DNA of 64,000 nucleotides, from the NCBI GenBank assembly GCA_008360975.2, contig VLJF02000034.1, positions 1,943,810 to 2,007,809 on the forward strand. The letters are read 5' to 3'. The notes beneath the pieces were generated by a model that searched no databases, was not told where the DNA came from, and was given only the letters and a program-made list of their open reading frames with translations. Positions within the stretch are counted from its first letter, which is position 1. Each line of letters opens with the position of its first letter. The position numbers were made by a program, and so were the translations under genes. Below are positions 1-27,900 of the stretch, in pieces. The stretch comes from Lichenostomus cassidix (Eukaryota > Chordata > Aves > Passeriformes > Meliphagidae).

Positions 1-549
1 TGGGGTTTTTCCCATTCTAGCCCCATTTTTTCCCCCTAAACCCCAAATTTTTCCCCTGAAATGAGGAGAAATCAATAGGATTTTGGGATTTTTTTTGGGT
101 TTTTTCCCTTCTAGCCCCAATTTTTCCCCCCAAACCCCAATTTTCCCCCCTGAAATGAGGAGAAACCATTGGGATTTTGGGATTTTTTGGGGATTTTTTC
201 CTCCTGACCCCAATTTTTTCCCCTGAAATGACAGAAAACCATTAGGATTTTGGGATTTTTTTGGGATTTTTTTCCTCCAAACCCCAATTTTTCCCCCTGA
301 AATGACAGGAAATCATTGGGATTTGGGGATTTTTTTGGGATTTTTTCCCTCCTGACCCCAAATTTTCCCCCCTGACCCCAAACCTGTCCTTGACCTGTGG
401 GGAAATCAATGGGATTTGGGGATTTTTTTGGGGTTTTTTGCCATTTTTTCCCCCAAACCCCTAATTTTCCCCCCAAAATAACAGAAAACCATTAGGATTT
501 TGGGATTTTTTTGGGATTTCTCCCCTCCTGACCCCAAATCCTCCCGCAG
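1..549. repeat. TAF6 intron minisatellite, about 90-bp unit
   Basis: Intronic DNA before the first visible TAF6 exon. Units of about 90 bp repeat a stretch containing tgaaatgacagaaaaccatt followed by T/G-rich blocks and C-runs such as ccccaaattttcccc. Stop-free frames on the minus strand here are repeat by-products. An AG acceptor at 548-549 ends the intron. I see no gene in it. Confidence 0.8.
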
Positions 550-17599
<17,050 letters not shown>

Positions 17600-17628
<29 letters not shown>

Positions 17629-17910
17629 CAGCGGGGTGACACCAGAGTGTCCCCAAAGTGTCACCTCTGGGGAGACAGGAGAGCCAGGGGGGGCAGTGAC
17701 AGCAGAATGTCCCCAAAATGTCACCTCTGGGGGGACAGGAGAGCCGGGGGGGACAGTGACAGCAGAATGTCCCCAAAGTGTCACCTCTGGGGGGACAGGA
17801 GAGCCAGGGGGGGCAGTGACAGCAGGGTGACACCAGAATGTCCCCAAAGTGTCACCAGTGTCACCTTTGGGGGGACAGGAGAGCCAGGGGGGGCAGTGAC
17901 ACTGAATTGT
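17600..17910 (+). repeat. TAF6 stop-codon region tandemly repeated into the 3' UTR
   Basis: A unit of about 60 bp containing the last codons and stop (gagagccagggggggcagTGA) occurs at the true end of the frame and in four more copies (near 17690, 17750, 17809 and 17880). The copies lie after the stop and would be 3' UTR. This is the terminal-exon version of the exon-edge copying seen at splice sites. Confidence 0.85.
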
Positions 17911-18100
17911 CACCTGAGTGTCCCCAAAGTGTTCCTGGAGCTCTCTGAGGGGACAGGGAGTGACCTGGGGGTCCCCAAAGTGTCCCCAAAGTGTCCCTGG
18001 AGCCCTCAGGGGGGGACAAGGGGGGTTTGGATGTCCCCAAAGTGTCCCCAAAGTGTCCCCAAAGTGTCCCCTGAGCCCTCCTGGATGTTTATAGGAACTC

Positions 18101-18106
18101 AATAAA
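18101..18106 (+). other. Polyadenylation signal of TAF6
   Basis: AATAAA lies 473 bases after the TAF6 stop, in a short unique stretch (ggaactcAATAAActccc) just before CCCAGT-type repeats begin. It is the only canonical plus-strand signal between the stop and the VMO1 3' end. Confidence 0.75.
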
Positions 18107-18110
18107 CTCC

Positions 18111-18600
18111 CAGTTCGTCCCAGTTTGTCCCAGTTTGGTGTCACCGGTGGGGACAATGGGGGGGGGGGAGTGCCCAGTCCATCCCAGTCCCTCCCAGTTC
18201 CATCCCAGTTCCATCCCAGTCCCTCCCAGTTCCATCCCAGTTCCATCCCAGTCCATCCCAGTTCAATCCCAGTCACCCCAGCAGAGCAGCCAATGGGAAG
18301 GGGGGCGGTGGCAGTGACGTCATGGGGAGGGGACAGTGCCACCCCCGATGTCCCCACGGTGTCCCCACGGTCATTCCCCTCCCAGTGCCTCCCAGTTCCC
18401 CCCAAATCCCCTCCCAGTCCCTCCCAGTTCCCCCAGAACGAGGCGGCAAAGGGGGACGTTGGGGACATTTGGGATCTGGGGACATTGGGGACATTTGGGG
18501 ACACTGGGGACATCAAAATCCACAGGGAAGCTCCAGGTGCCACCCCTCCCCCACCCGGCTGTCCTCAGGAACCCAAAATTCCCAAAAAAATCCCCAAATG
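18111..18600 (+). repeat. Intergenic CCCAGTTCCAT 10-bp array between TAF6 and VMO1
   Basis: The two genes converge here. Units of 10-11 bp (cccagttccat, cccagtccct) and a patch of ggggacattgggg units fill the gap between the TAF6 poly(A) signal and the VMO1 3' UTR. No gene seen. Confidence 0.75.
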
Positions 18601-18627
18601 AGGAGGCGGAGCTTAACCGGGGGGTGG

Positions 18628-18633
18628 TTTATT
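18628..18633 (-). other. Polyadenylation signal of VMO1-type gene
   Basis: TTTATT on the plus strand reads AATAAA on the gene strand, about 520 bases after the VMO1 stop. Confidence 0.65.
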
Positions 18634-18974
18634 GGGGGGGAGGGGACATTGGGGGACATTGGGGACACTGTGGGACATTGGGGGACATTGGGGGGTCAGT
18701 GGGGTCAGCGAGAGATCCCAGAGGTCCCCAGGAGGTCACAGATGTCCCCAGCATGTCCCCAAGTTCCCCAGCATGTCCCCAGCATGTCCCCAGGATGTTC
18801 CCAAGCTCCCCAGGATGTCCTCAAGTTTCCCAGCATGTCCCTAAGATGTCCCCATCATGTCCCCAAGCTCCCCGGATGTCCCCAAGCTCCCCAGCATGTC
18901 CCCAGGCTGTCCCCAGCATGTCCCCAAGCTCCCAGCATGTCCCCAGATGTCCCCAGCATGTCCCCAGGTGTCCC

Positions 18975-19035
18975 TCAGGAGCAGCAGTACAGCTCCACGT
19001 CGTTGAGCCCGGTGTCGTCCCCTCCCCGCTGTGTC
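18975..19035 (-). repeat. Extra copy of the VMO1 stop-codon end
   Basis: About 58 bases repeat the final codons and stop of the VMO1 frame (GGDDTGLNDVELYCC then Ser and TGA) within the presumed 3' UTR. It is embedded in agcatgtccccaagctcccc units. It differs from the real end by a few bases and is not preceded by the rest of the exon. Confidence 0.85.
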
Positions 19036-19150
19036 CCCAGCATGTCCCCAAGCTGTCCCCAAGCTGTCCCCAAGCTCCCAGCATGTCCCCAAGCCCCTAG
19101 GATGTCCCCAGGCTGTCCCCAAGCTGTCCCCAAGCTGTCCCCAGATGCCC

Positions 19151-22100
19151 TCAGGGGCAGCAGTACAGCTCCACGTCGTTGAGCCCGGTGTCGTCCCCTC
19201 CGCGCTGCGGTGGCTCCAGCCGCGTCCGCAGCCCGCAGACGGCGGCGCCCGGCGGGCACGGCAAGCTCCAGTTGCCCCAGGAGCCCTGGGGGCCACCTCG
19301 GCCCTCCAGCACCGAGCCGTCCGAGCAGATGGCGGCCATGGCGTTGGCGGCCGTGTCGTCCCACAGCCCCCGCGGCGACTCCACGCGCAGCCGGAAGGCC
19401 ACCAGCCGCTGCCCGGGGCGACACGACTCCGGCCGGCTCCAGGCGCCGCGGCTGAGGGGACAGAGGGGGACAGCAGGTCAGGGGGACAGCGGGAACCCGC
19501 CTGAGGTACCTGCTGGGGCTTGGGGTGGCCGTGGAAGGGTCAAGGTGGTCATGGTTGGGTCGTGGTGTCCTTGAAAGGATTTTGGTGGCCATGGAGGAGT
19601 CAAGGTGGCCATGGTTGGGTCGTGGTGGCCATAGAAGGGTTTTGGTGGTCATGGAAGAGTTGTCATGGCCATGGTTGGGTCAAGGTGGCCATGGTTGGGT
19701 CAAGGTGGCCATGGAGGAGTCATGGTGGCCATGGAGCAATCAAGGTGGTCATGGTTGGGTTTTGGTGGCCGTGGTTGGGTCAAGGTGGTCATGATTGGGT
19801 CAAGGTGGCCATAGAGAGGTCATGGTGGCCATGGTTGGGTCAAGGTGGCCATGGTTGGGTCAAGGTGGCCATGGTTGAGTTTTGGTGGCCTTGGTTGGGT
19901 GATGGTGATCATGGAAGAGTTGTCATGGCCGTGATTGGGTCAAGGTGGCCATAGAGAGGTCATGGTGGCCATGGTTGGGTCAAGGTGGCCTTGGTTGGGT
20001 TGTGGTGGCCTTGGAAGGGTTTTGGTGGCCATGGAAGTCATGGTGACCAAGATTGGGTTTTGGTGGCCACGGAAGAATCCTGGTGGCCAGGGTTGGGTCA
20101 AGGTGGCCATGGTTGGGTCATGGTGGCCACATTAGGCTCACGGTGGCCACAGTTGAGTTCCGGTGGCCATATTTAGCTCACAGTGGCCACAGTTCAGTTT
20201 TGATGGCCACATTGGGCTCACGGTGGCCACACTGGGCTCACGGTGGCCACAGTTCAGATTTGGTGGCCACATTAGGCTAATGGTGGCCACAGTTCAGATT
20301 TAATGGCCACATTAGGCTCACGGTGGCCACAGTTCAGATTTGGTGGCCACACTGGGCTCACGGTGGCCACAGTTCAGATTTGGTGGCCACACTGGGCTCA
20401 CGGTGGCCGTGTCCCCCCCGCTGTCCCCGCGGTCACTCACGGTCCCTCGCTGGATGTCACCGTGCCGGATTTGTCACAGAGCAGCCTGACGCCGTTCAGC
20501 CCGGTGTCGTCACCGAAGAACCCCTTGTGGGGCTCCACCTGTGTGTCCCCAAATGTCACCCTGAATGTCACCTGTGTGTCCCCAAATGTCACCCTGAATG
20601 TCACCTGTGTGTCCCCAAATGTCACCTGTGTGTCCCCAAATGTCACCCTGAATGTCACCTGTGTGTCCCCAAATGTCACCTGTGTGTCCCCAAATGTCAC
20701 CTGTGTGTCCCCAAATGTCACCTCTGTGTCCCCAAATGTCACCCTGAATGTCACCTGTGTGTCCCCAAATGTCACCTCTGTGTCCCCAAATGTCACCCTG
20801 AATGTCACCTGTGTGTCCCCAAATGTCACCTCTGTGTCCCCAAATGTCACCCCAAATCTGTCATCCCAAAATTTGTCACCTCTGTGTCCCCAAATGTCAC
20901 CTGTGTGTCCCCAAATGTCACCCTGAATGTCACCTCTGCATCCCCAAATGTCACCCCAAATCTGTCACCCCAAAATCTGTCACCTGCGTGTCCCCAAATT
21001 CCTCTGTCACCTCCCTGGTGTCGTCACCGAAGAACCCCTTGTGGGGCTCCACCTGGAAACCCCAAATGTCACCCAGAATGTCACCTGTGTGTCCCCAGAT
21101 GTCACCCCAAATCTGTCATCCCAAAATCTGTCACCTCTGTGTCCCCAAATGTCACCTGTGTGTCCTCAGATGTCACCTGTGTGTCCCCAAAATGTCACCT
21201 CTGTGTCCCCAAATGTCACCCTGTGTCCCCAAATGTCACCTCTGTGTCCCCAAAATGTCACCCCAAATTCCTCTGTCACCCTCCCTGTCCCCAAAATCTG
21301 TCACCTCCCGGTTCCCAGCCAATGTCCCCAAGTCCCTGTCACCCTTGTCACCCCCGAACCTGTCACCCCCCGAGATCTGTCACCCTCCCTGTGCCACCCA
21401 AACCTGTCACCTCGGTGTCCCCAAAATGTCACCCCAAACCTGTCACCTCGGTGTCCCCAAAATGTCACCCCAAACCTGTCACCCCAAACCTGTCACCCCA
21501 AATCTGTCACCTCGGTGTCCCCAAAATGTCGCCCCAAATCTGTCACCCCAAACCTGTCACCTCGGTGTCCCCCTGCTTTGTCCCCTCCTTGTCTGATGTC
21601 CCCTCGATGTCCCCAGTGTCCCCCCCTGTGTCACCCCCAACCCCCCTGTCCCCATGATGTCCCCAATGTCCCCTGTGTCCACCCTTTGTTTCCTCCATGT
21701 CTCCCCCAATGTACCCAAATCCCCAATGTCCCAAGTGTCCCCAAATGTCCCCAAAATCCCCTGTGTCCCCCAATGTCCCCAATCCCCAGAGTGTACAAAA
21801 TACCCCAGTGTTCCCAGTGTCCCCAATGTCCCCAAATTCCCCAATACCCCCAATGTCCCCAGTGTCCCCAATTCCCACAATGTCCCCAAAATCCCTGATA
21901 TCCCCCATGTCCCCAATGTCCTTGATGTCCCCAATGTCCCCAACATCCCCAATGTCCCCAATTCCCCAATGTCCCCAATATCCCCAATGTCCCCAATGTC
22001 CCCAGTGTCCCCAAAATCCCTGATGTCCCCAATGTCCCCCAATGTCCCTGATGTCCCCAAATGTCTCCCCCCCCAATCCCCCAGTGTCCTCAATGTCCAA

Positions 22101-23450
22101 CATCCCCAATGTCCCCAATCCTCCCACTGTCCCCAAATGTCCCAAATGTCCCCAGTGTCCCCAATGTCCCCAACACCCCCAATCCCCCAGTGTCCCCAGT
22201 GTCTCAATCTCCCAATGTCCCCAAAGTCCCCCCAATGTCCCCAAACCCCCAACACCCCCAATGTCCCCAATCCCCCAATATCCCCAAAATCCCCAGTGTC
22301 CCAAATGTCCACTAATGTCCCCAACACCCCAATGTCCCAAATGTCCCCCAATGTCCCCAGTGTCCCCAATGTCCCCCACTGTCCCCAAATGTCCCCAGTG
22401 TCACCTTCAGCTGGAATCCGCTGGCGAAGTCCCTCCCGGGGCAGAACTCGGGGTGACCCCAGTGTCCCCACTGTCCCCAATCCTCCAACATCCCCAGTGT
22501 CCCCAATGTCCCAAATCCCCCCAGTGTCCCCAATCCCCCCAATGTCCCCCAATGTCCCCAACACCCCCAGTGTCCCCAATGTCCCCAAACCCCCCAACGT
22601 CCCCAATATCCTCAATGTCCCAAATCCCCCCAATGTCCCCAATGTCCCCAGTGTCACCTTCAGCTGGAAGCCGCTGGCAAAGGCTCTCTCGGGGCAGAAC
22701 TCGGGGTCACCCCAGTGTCCCCAAATGTCCCCAAATCCCCCCAACACCCCCACTGTCCCCAACGTCCCCAATGTCCCCAATGTCCCCAATGTCCCCACTG
22801 TCCCCACTGTCCCCACTGTCCCCAGTGTCACCTTCAGCTGGAATCCACTGGCGAAGTCCCTCCCGGGGCAGAACTCGGGGTCACCCCAGTGTCCCCAATG
22901 TCCCCAAAATCCCCAATATCCCCAATCCCCCCAATGTCCCCAATGTCCCCAAATGTCCCCAGTGTCACCTTCAGCTGGAATCCGCTGGCGAAGTCCCTCC
23001 CGGGGCAGAACTCGGGGTCACCCCAGTGTCCCCACTGTCCCCAATCCCCCGATGTCCCCAATCCCCCCAAACCCCCCAATGTCCCCAATATCCCCAATAT
23101 CCCCCAGTGTCCCCAATCCCCCCAATGTCCCCAATGTCACCTTCAGCTGGAAGCCGCTGGCGAAGGCTCTCTCGGGGCAGAACTCGGGGTCACCCCAGTG
23201 TCCCCACTGTCCCCAATGTCCCCAATGTCCCCAGTGTCCCCAGTGTCACCTTCAGCTGGAATCCGCTGGCGAAGTCCCTCCCGGGGCAGAACTCGGGGTC
23301 ACCCCAGTGTCCCCACTCTCCCCCGTTCTCCACCGCCAGGGTGGCACTGCGGGTGTTGCTGTCCCAGCCCAGCGCCACCGGGGCCACCAGCAGGGCCACC
23401 AAGGCCACCAGGGCCAGCAGGGCCAGCGAGGGGGGAGGTGACAGCGGCAT
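19151..23450 (-). CDS. VMO1: Vitelline membrane outer layer protein 1 family (VMO1-like), three exons
   Basis: Secreted protein; in hens VMO1 is a component of the egg's outer vitelline membrane, with a beta-prism fold of three similar repeats. Coding exons on the minus strand are 23450-23250, 20538-20441 and 19451-19151, phases 0 then 2, giving 199 residues (human VMO1 is 202). The start ATG is followed by a hydrophobic leader of about 28 residues (ALLALVALVALLVAP). Three repeats are visible, marked by WGHWGDPEFCP..FGDDTGLNGVRLLC, GAWSRPESC..LWDDTAANAM and GSWGNWSLPCP..GGDDTGLNDVELYCC; the DDT-x-x-N motif recurs in each. It sits between TAF6 and LAMTOR4, where mammals have other genes, so it could be a VMO1 paralogue rather than the orthologue of mammalian VMO1. 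A TATA-like CTATAA is at 23480-23485 on the gene strand, very close to the ATG. Confidence 0.92.
19500..20410 (-). repeat. ggtggccatggttgggtcaa minisatellite in VMO1 intron 2
   Basis: Units of 24-27 bp containing ggtggccatggttgggtc, shifting from about 20130 to ggtggccacagttcagattt and tgggctcacggtggcc. About 35 units. CATGG and GGCCA palindromic cores recur in every unit. Open frames (GGHGWVKVAM type) are repeat reading. Confidence 0.9.
20539..21650 (-). repeat. tgtgtccccaaatgtcacc minisatellite in VMO1 intron 1, with one exon-2 start copy
   Basis: Units of 19-20 bp begin at the intron-exon boundary of VMO1 exon 2 and extend about 1.1 kb. A copy of the exon 2 start with acceptor (EPHKGFFGDDT part) lies at about 21017-21052. 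On the gene strand the tract before the acceptor is G-rich (ggggacacacag), not pyrimidine-rich. Confidence 0.88.
21651..23249 (-). repeat. Donor-anchored exon-edge array, 5 copies, after VMO1 exon 1
   Basis: About 75 bases of exon 1 (GDPEFCPGRDFASGFQLK) with donor GTGACA recur with gene-strand ends at 23141, 22969, 22832, 22658 and 22404; the real exon end is 23250. Copies at 23141 and 22658 carry the variant FAPERAFASGF-like bases (gaaggctctctc), showing two sub-families. The remainder is ccccaatgtcccc units. Confidence 0.9.
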
Positions 23451-23499
23451 GGCTGAGGTGACACTGGGGACAGCGGCAGTTATAGCCGCGTGAGGGGAC

Positions 23500-24170
23500 A
23501 GTGACACCGCGGGCACTGGGGGCACTGGGAGGGACTGGGAGGGGATTTGGGGGAACTGGGATGGACTGGGATGAACTGGGAGGAGACTGAGGGGAATTTG
23601 GGGCAAACTGGGAGTGACTGGGGGGAACTGGGAGGGACTGGGGGGAACTGGGAGGGACTGGGAGGGACTGGGAGGGTTCGGGGGAACTGGGAGGGACTGG
23701 GAGACTGGGAAAGGATTGGGGGGAACTGGGGATGAACTGGGATGAACTGGGGGGAACTGGGAGGGACTGGGAGGGACTGGGAGGAAGCTGAGGGGACTGG
23801 GAGAGGATTGGGGGGACTGGGATGGACTGGGGGGAACTGGGAGGGAACTGGGAGGGGAATGGGGGGGAACTGGGATGAACTGGGAGAGACTGGAAAGGCA
23901 CTGGGGAGCAATGGGAGAGAATTTGGGAGTTACTGGGATGGACTGGGAGGGACTGGGAGGGACTGGAATCATACTGGGATGAACTGGGAGGAACTGGGAT
24001 AGAACTGGAATCATACTGGGATTGTACTGGGATGATACTGGGATGGACTGGGATTGAATTGGGATTGAACTGGGATGAACTGGGACGATACTGGGATGGA
24101 ACTGGGATGAACTGGAATCATACTGGGATGGAACTGGGAGGCACTGGGAGGGTGGGGTGACCCCGGGGTG
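23500..24170 (+). repeat. 10-bp ACTGGGATGG array upstream of VMO1
   Basis: Some 60 units of the form actgggnnnn (actgggaggg, actgggatga, actggggggga) with a dominant 10-bp period. Lies between the VMO1 start and LAMTOR4. No gene. Confidence 0.9.
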
Positions 24171-24196
24171 GGGGATGGGCGCTGCTGCCCCTCCCC

Positions 24197-24224
24197 CCGG
24201 ACTTTGGACTAATTAATGATTAAC
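24197..24224. promoter_or_regulatory. Putative HNF4-like and HNF1-like site pair
   Basis: Unique sequence inside repeat arrays. Read on the minus strand it holds GTTAATCATTAAT (24224-24212), close to the HNF1 consensus GTTAATNATTAAC, and AGTCCAAAGTCC, close to the HNF4 motif CAAAGTCCA. It lies about 750 bp upstream of the VMO1 start. A regulatory role is inference. Confidence 0.35.
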
Positions 24225-24289
24225 CGGGTGGGGGAGGGGAGGGAAGGGGGGGAGGGGCGGGCATGGGCTGCCCCTCCCCCACCCCGGGG

Positions 24290-24640
24290 GTCACTGGGAT
24301 GGACTGGGAGATACTGGGAGGCACTGGGATGGACTGGGATGGACTGGGAATGGGAGCTGGGATGGACTGGGAGGCACTGGGAGGGACTGGGATGGACTGG
24401 GATGGACTGGGATGGACTGGGATGGACTGGGATGGACTGGGAGTTACTGGGAGTTACTGAGATGGAACTGGGAGGGAACTGGGATGGACTGGGATGGACT
24501 GGGAGGCACTGGGAGGGACTGGGATGGACTGGGATGGACTGGGATGGACTGGGAGTTACTGGGAGTTACTGAGATGGAACTGGGAGGGAACTGGGATGGA
24601 CTGGGAGGGACTGGGAGGGAACTGGGAGTTACTGGCAGTC
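24290..24640 (+). repeat. Second 10-bp ACTGGGATGG array
   Basis: Units actgggatgg, actgggaggc and actgggagtt at a strict 10-bp period, including a duplicated block of about 130 bp (compare about 24363-24475 with 24494-24605). Confidence 0.9.
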
Positions 24641-24661
24641 ACTGGGATGGACAGGGGGCGG

Positions 24662-24940
24662 GGCAATAGCCGTTGATTGACAGCTCAGGCCACGCCCCCT
24701 CCCATTAGCAAAACACTGCGCGCCACACTGCCGTAAAGCGCGGCGCTGTCGTGCCAGCGCGCCGCCATGTTGGGAGGCAGCCTGCGCCACTCTGCCGTAA
24801 AGCGCGCCGCCATAGCGATAAACAGCGAGCGCCGCGCTGTCGTAAAGCGGCGGCGGCAGCCAATGAGGGCGGAGGGGCGGAGTCACGTGGCCGGAAGGGA
24901 AGTGAGGTCACGTGGGACGAAGGGAAGCCGCAGCGTCGCT
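24662..24940 (+). promoter_or_regulatory. CpG-rich LAMTOR4 promoter with CLEAR-like, YY1, CCAAT and ETS sites
   Basis: CpG-dense unique DNA just before the LAMTOR4 ATG. Visible motifs: GTCACGTGG at 24882-24890 and GTCACGTGGG at 24907-24916 (close to the TFEB/TFE3 CLEAR element GTCACGTGAC), CCGGAAG (ETS) at 24891-24897, a CCAAT box near 24860, and GCCGCCATGTTGG (YY1-type) near 24761-24773. GTAAAGCG occurs three times (about 24733, 24793 and 24842). No TATA box. Motif matches are direct; factor binding is inference. Confidence 0.6.
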
Positions 24941-27900
24941 ATGGTGAGAACTGGGAGAGACTGGGAGAGACTGGGATGGACTGGGAGAGACTGGGATGGA
25001 CTGGGAATGGGAATTGGGGGAACTGGGAGGGACTGGGATGGACTGGGAGAGACTGGGAGGGACTGGGAATGGGAATTGGGGGAACTGGGAGGGACTGGGA
25101 TGGACTGGGGTGGACTGGGAGGAACTGGGATGGACTGGGATTGGGAACTGGGGGAACTGGGAGAGACTGGAATGGACTGGGATGGACTGGGATTGGGAAC
25201 TGGGGGGACTGGGATGGACTGGGATTGAACTGGGATTGACTGGAATGGACTGGGAGGGACTGGGATGGACTGGGAATGGGAACTGAGGGACTGGGAGGGA
25301 CTGGTTTATACTGGGATGGAACTGGGAGGGAACTGGGATTGAACTGGTTTATACTGGGATTGAACTGGGAGGGACTGGGAGGAGCTCTGGGCTTCACTGG
25401 GAGTTACTGGGATGCTCCTGGTCCGTACTGGTTTATACTGGTTTCTACTGGTTGGTTTATACTGGTTTTGTCTGGTTTTTACTGCTCTATACTGGTCTGT
25501 ACTGGTTTATACTGGTTTGTACTGGTTCATACTGGTTTATACTAGTTACTTTATACTGGTTTTTTGTGGTTTTTACTGGTCCATAGTGGTCTTTACTGGT
25601 CCAAACTGGTCTTTACTGGTCCATACTGGTCCAAACTGGTCCATACTGGTCTGTACTGGTTCTTACTGGTCCGTACTGGTTTACACTAGTTAGTTTAAAC
25701 TGGTTTTTACTGGTTTTTTCCCGTTTTTTCCTGCTTTATACTGGTTTTTACTGCTCTATACTGGTCCAAACCGGTTTATACTGGTCTGTACTGGTCTGTA
25801 CTGGTCTGTACTGGTTTGTACTGGTTCCAACTGGTTCCAACTGGTTATACTAGTTACTTTATACTGGGTTTTGGTGGGTTTTTGTGGTTTTTACTGGTCC
25901 ATACTCGTCCAAACTGGTCCAAACCGGTCTGTACTGGTCCATACTGGTCCAAACCGGTCCATACTGGTTTATACTGGTCCAAACTGGTCCATACTGGTTT
26001 GTACTAGTTAATTTTAACTGGTTTTTTCCTGGTTTTTCCTCCTTTATACTGGTTTTTACTGGTCCACACTGGTCCAAACCAGTCCATACTGGTCCATACT
26101 GGTTTATACTGGTCTGTACTCGTTTGTACTGGTTGATACTGGTTTATACTGGTTAGTTTAAACTGGTTTTTTTCTGCTTTTTCCTGCTCTATACTGGTTT
26201 GTACTGGTCCAAACCGGTCCAAACTGGTTTATACTGGTCCGTACTGGTTTATACTGGTCCAAACTGGTCCGTACTGGTTTCAGACGTCGGCGCTGACTCA
26301 GGGCCTGGAGCGAGTTCCAGCCCAGGCTGGATATCTCATCATCAGCGACGGAGCTGTGCTGGCGGTGAGGAGAGAGAAAATCAGGGAATTTGGGGAAAAA
26401 ATGGAAAATTTGGGGGAAAAAATGGAAATTTGGGGGAAAAAAATAAATTTAAAAAATTGGGAGAAATAAAAAATGGTAGGGAGGAAAATAAAAAATTGGG
26501 GATGGAAAAGCCAAATTTGGGGGAAAAATAAATTTAAAATCGAAATTTGGGGGAAAATAAATTTAAAAAATTGGGAGAAAAATAAAAAAAATTGGGAGAA
26601 AAATTGAAAAAAATTGGGGATGGAAAAGCCAAATTTGGGAAAAATGGAAATTTGGGGGAAAATAAATTAAAAAATTGGGAGAGATAAAAAAATGGGGAGA
26701 AAAATTGAAAAAATTTGGGGATGGAAACGAAAAAGATTTGGGGGAAAAATAAGAATTTGGGAAAAAATTAATTTTTAAAAAATTGGGGAGAAAAATAAAA
26801 AAAATTGGGGATGGAAAAGCCAAATTTGGGGGAAAAAATGGAAATTTGGGGGAAAAATAAATTTTAAAATCAAGAAATTTGGGGGAAAATAAATTTTAAA
26901 AATTGGGAGAAATAAAAAAATAATTGGGGAGGAAAATAAAAAATTGGGGATGGAAAAGCCAAATTTGGGGGAAAAATAAATTTAAAAAATCGAAATTTGG
27001 GGGAAAAATAAATTTAAAAAATTGGGGAGAGAAAGGAGAAAAATTGGGGAGAAAAATAAAAAGATTGGGTAGGAGAAGCCAAAAATGGGGAGACAAATTG
27101 AAAAAAATTGGGAGAAAAATAAAAAAAACAATTGGGGAGAAAATTAAAAAAAAAAAGAAATTGGAGAGAAAAAAAAGAAATATTGGGTAGAAAACCCCCA
27201 AAAATTGGAGAGAAAAAGCCTAAAAATATTGGGAGAAAAACAAAAAAAAAATTGGGGAGGAAAAGCTGAAAAATGGGGAGAAAAGTTGAAAAAAAATTGG
27301 GGAGAAAAAGAAAAGAAAATTGTGGCGAAAAACAAAAAAAAATTGGGGAGAAAACAAAAAAAAATTGGGAATGGAAAACCCAAATTTGGGGGGAAAAATC
27401 GAAATTTGGGGGAAAAAAAATGGAAATCTGGGGGGAAAAATAAATTAAAAAAATTGGGGAGGGAGAGGAAAAAAATTGGGAGAAAAAGAAAAAAAAAATT
27501 GGGGAGAAAAAGCCAAAGAAGGGGAGAATTTTAAAAGTATGGGGAAAATTATTTTTTAAATTTTAAAAAAATTGGAATATTTTGGAGTTTTTTAAATTGA
27601 GAGAAAAATTAAAAGAATGGAAAACACAAATTTGGGGTAATAAATTTGGGGAGAAAAAGAAATAAAAAAAACTGGGGAGGGAGAAGGAAAAAATGGAGAG
27701 ACAAATAAAAAAAAATTGGGGATGGAAAAGCCAAAAAATGGGGAGAAAAATAAAAAAAAATTGGGGAGAAAAATTTTTTTTAAAATTGGGAGAAAAATAA
27801 AACCCCAAATCCCCCAAATTTTGGGGTTTTGGGGTGTCTGAAGTAAATTTGGGGTGTTTTTTAGGAATTCCCAGGTGGTTTTGGATGCACTTAAATACGA

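Noticed and set aside
21654..23493. Long plus-strand frames (483 and 595 codons) of Ser/Pro/Val/Asn repeats
   Set aside because: They are antisense to the VMO1 exon-edge array and made of tgtcccc units. The conserved protein is on the minus strand.
23190..24014. Extended N-terminus for VMO1 (frame open far upstream of the chosen ATG)
   Set aside because: The upstream part is translated ACTGGGA repeat. The ATG at 23450 is followed by a good signal peptide and gives the family's usual length.
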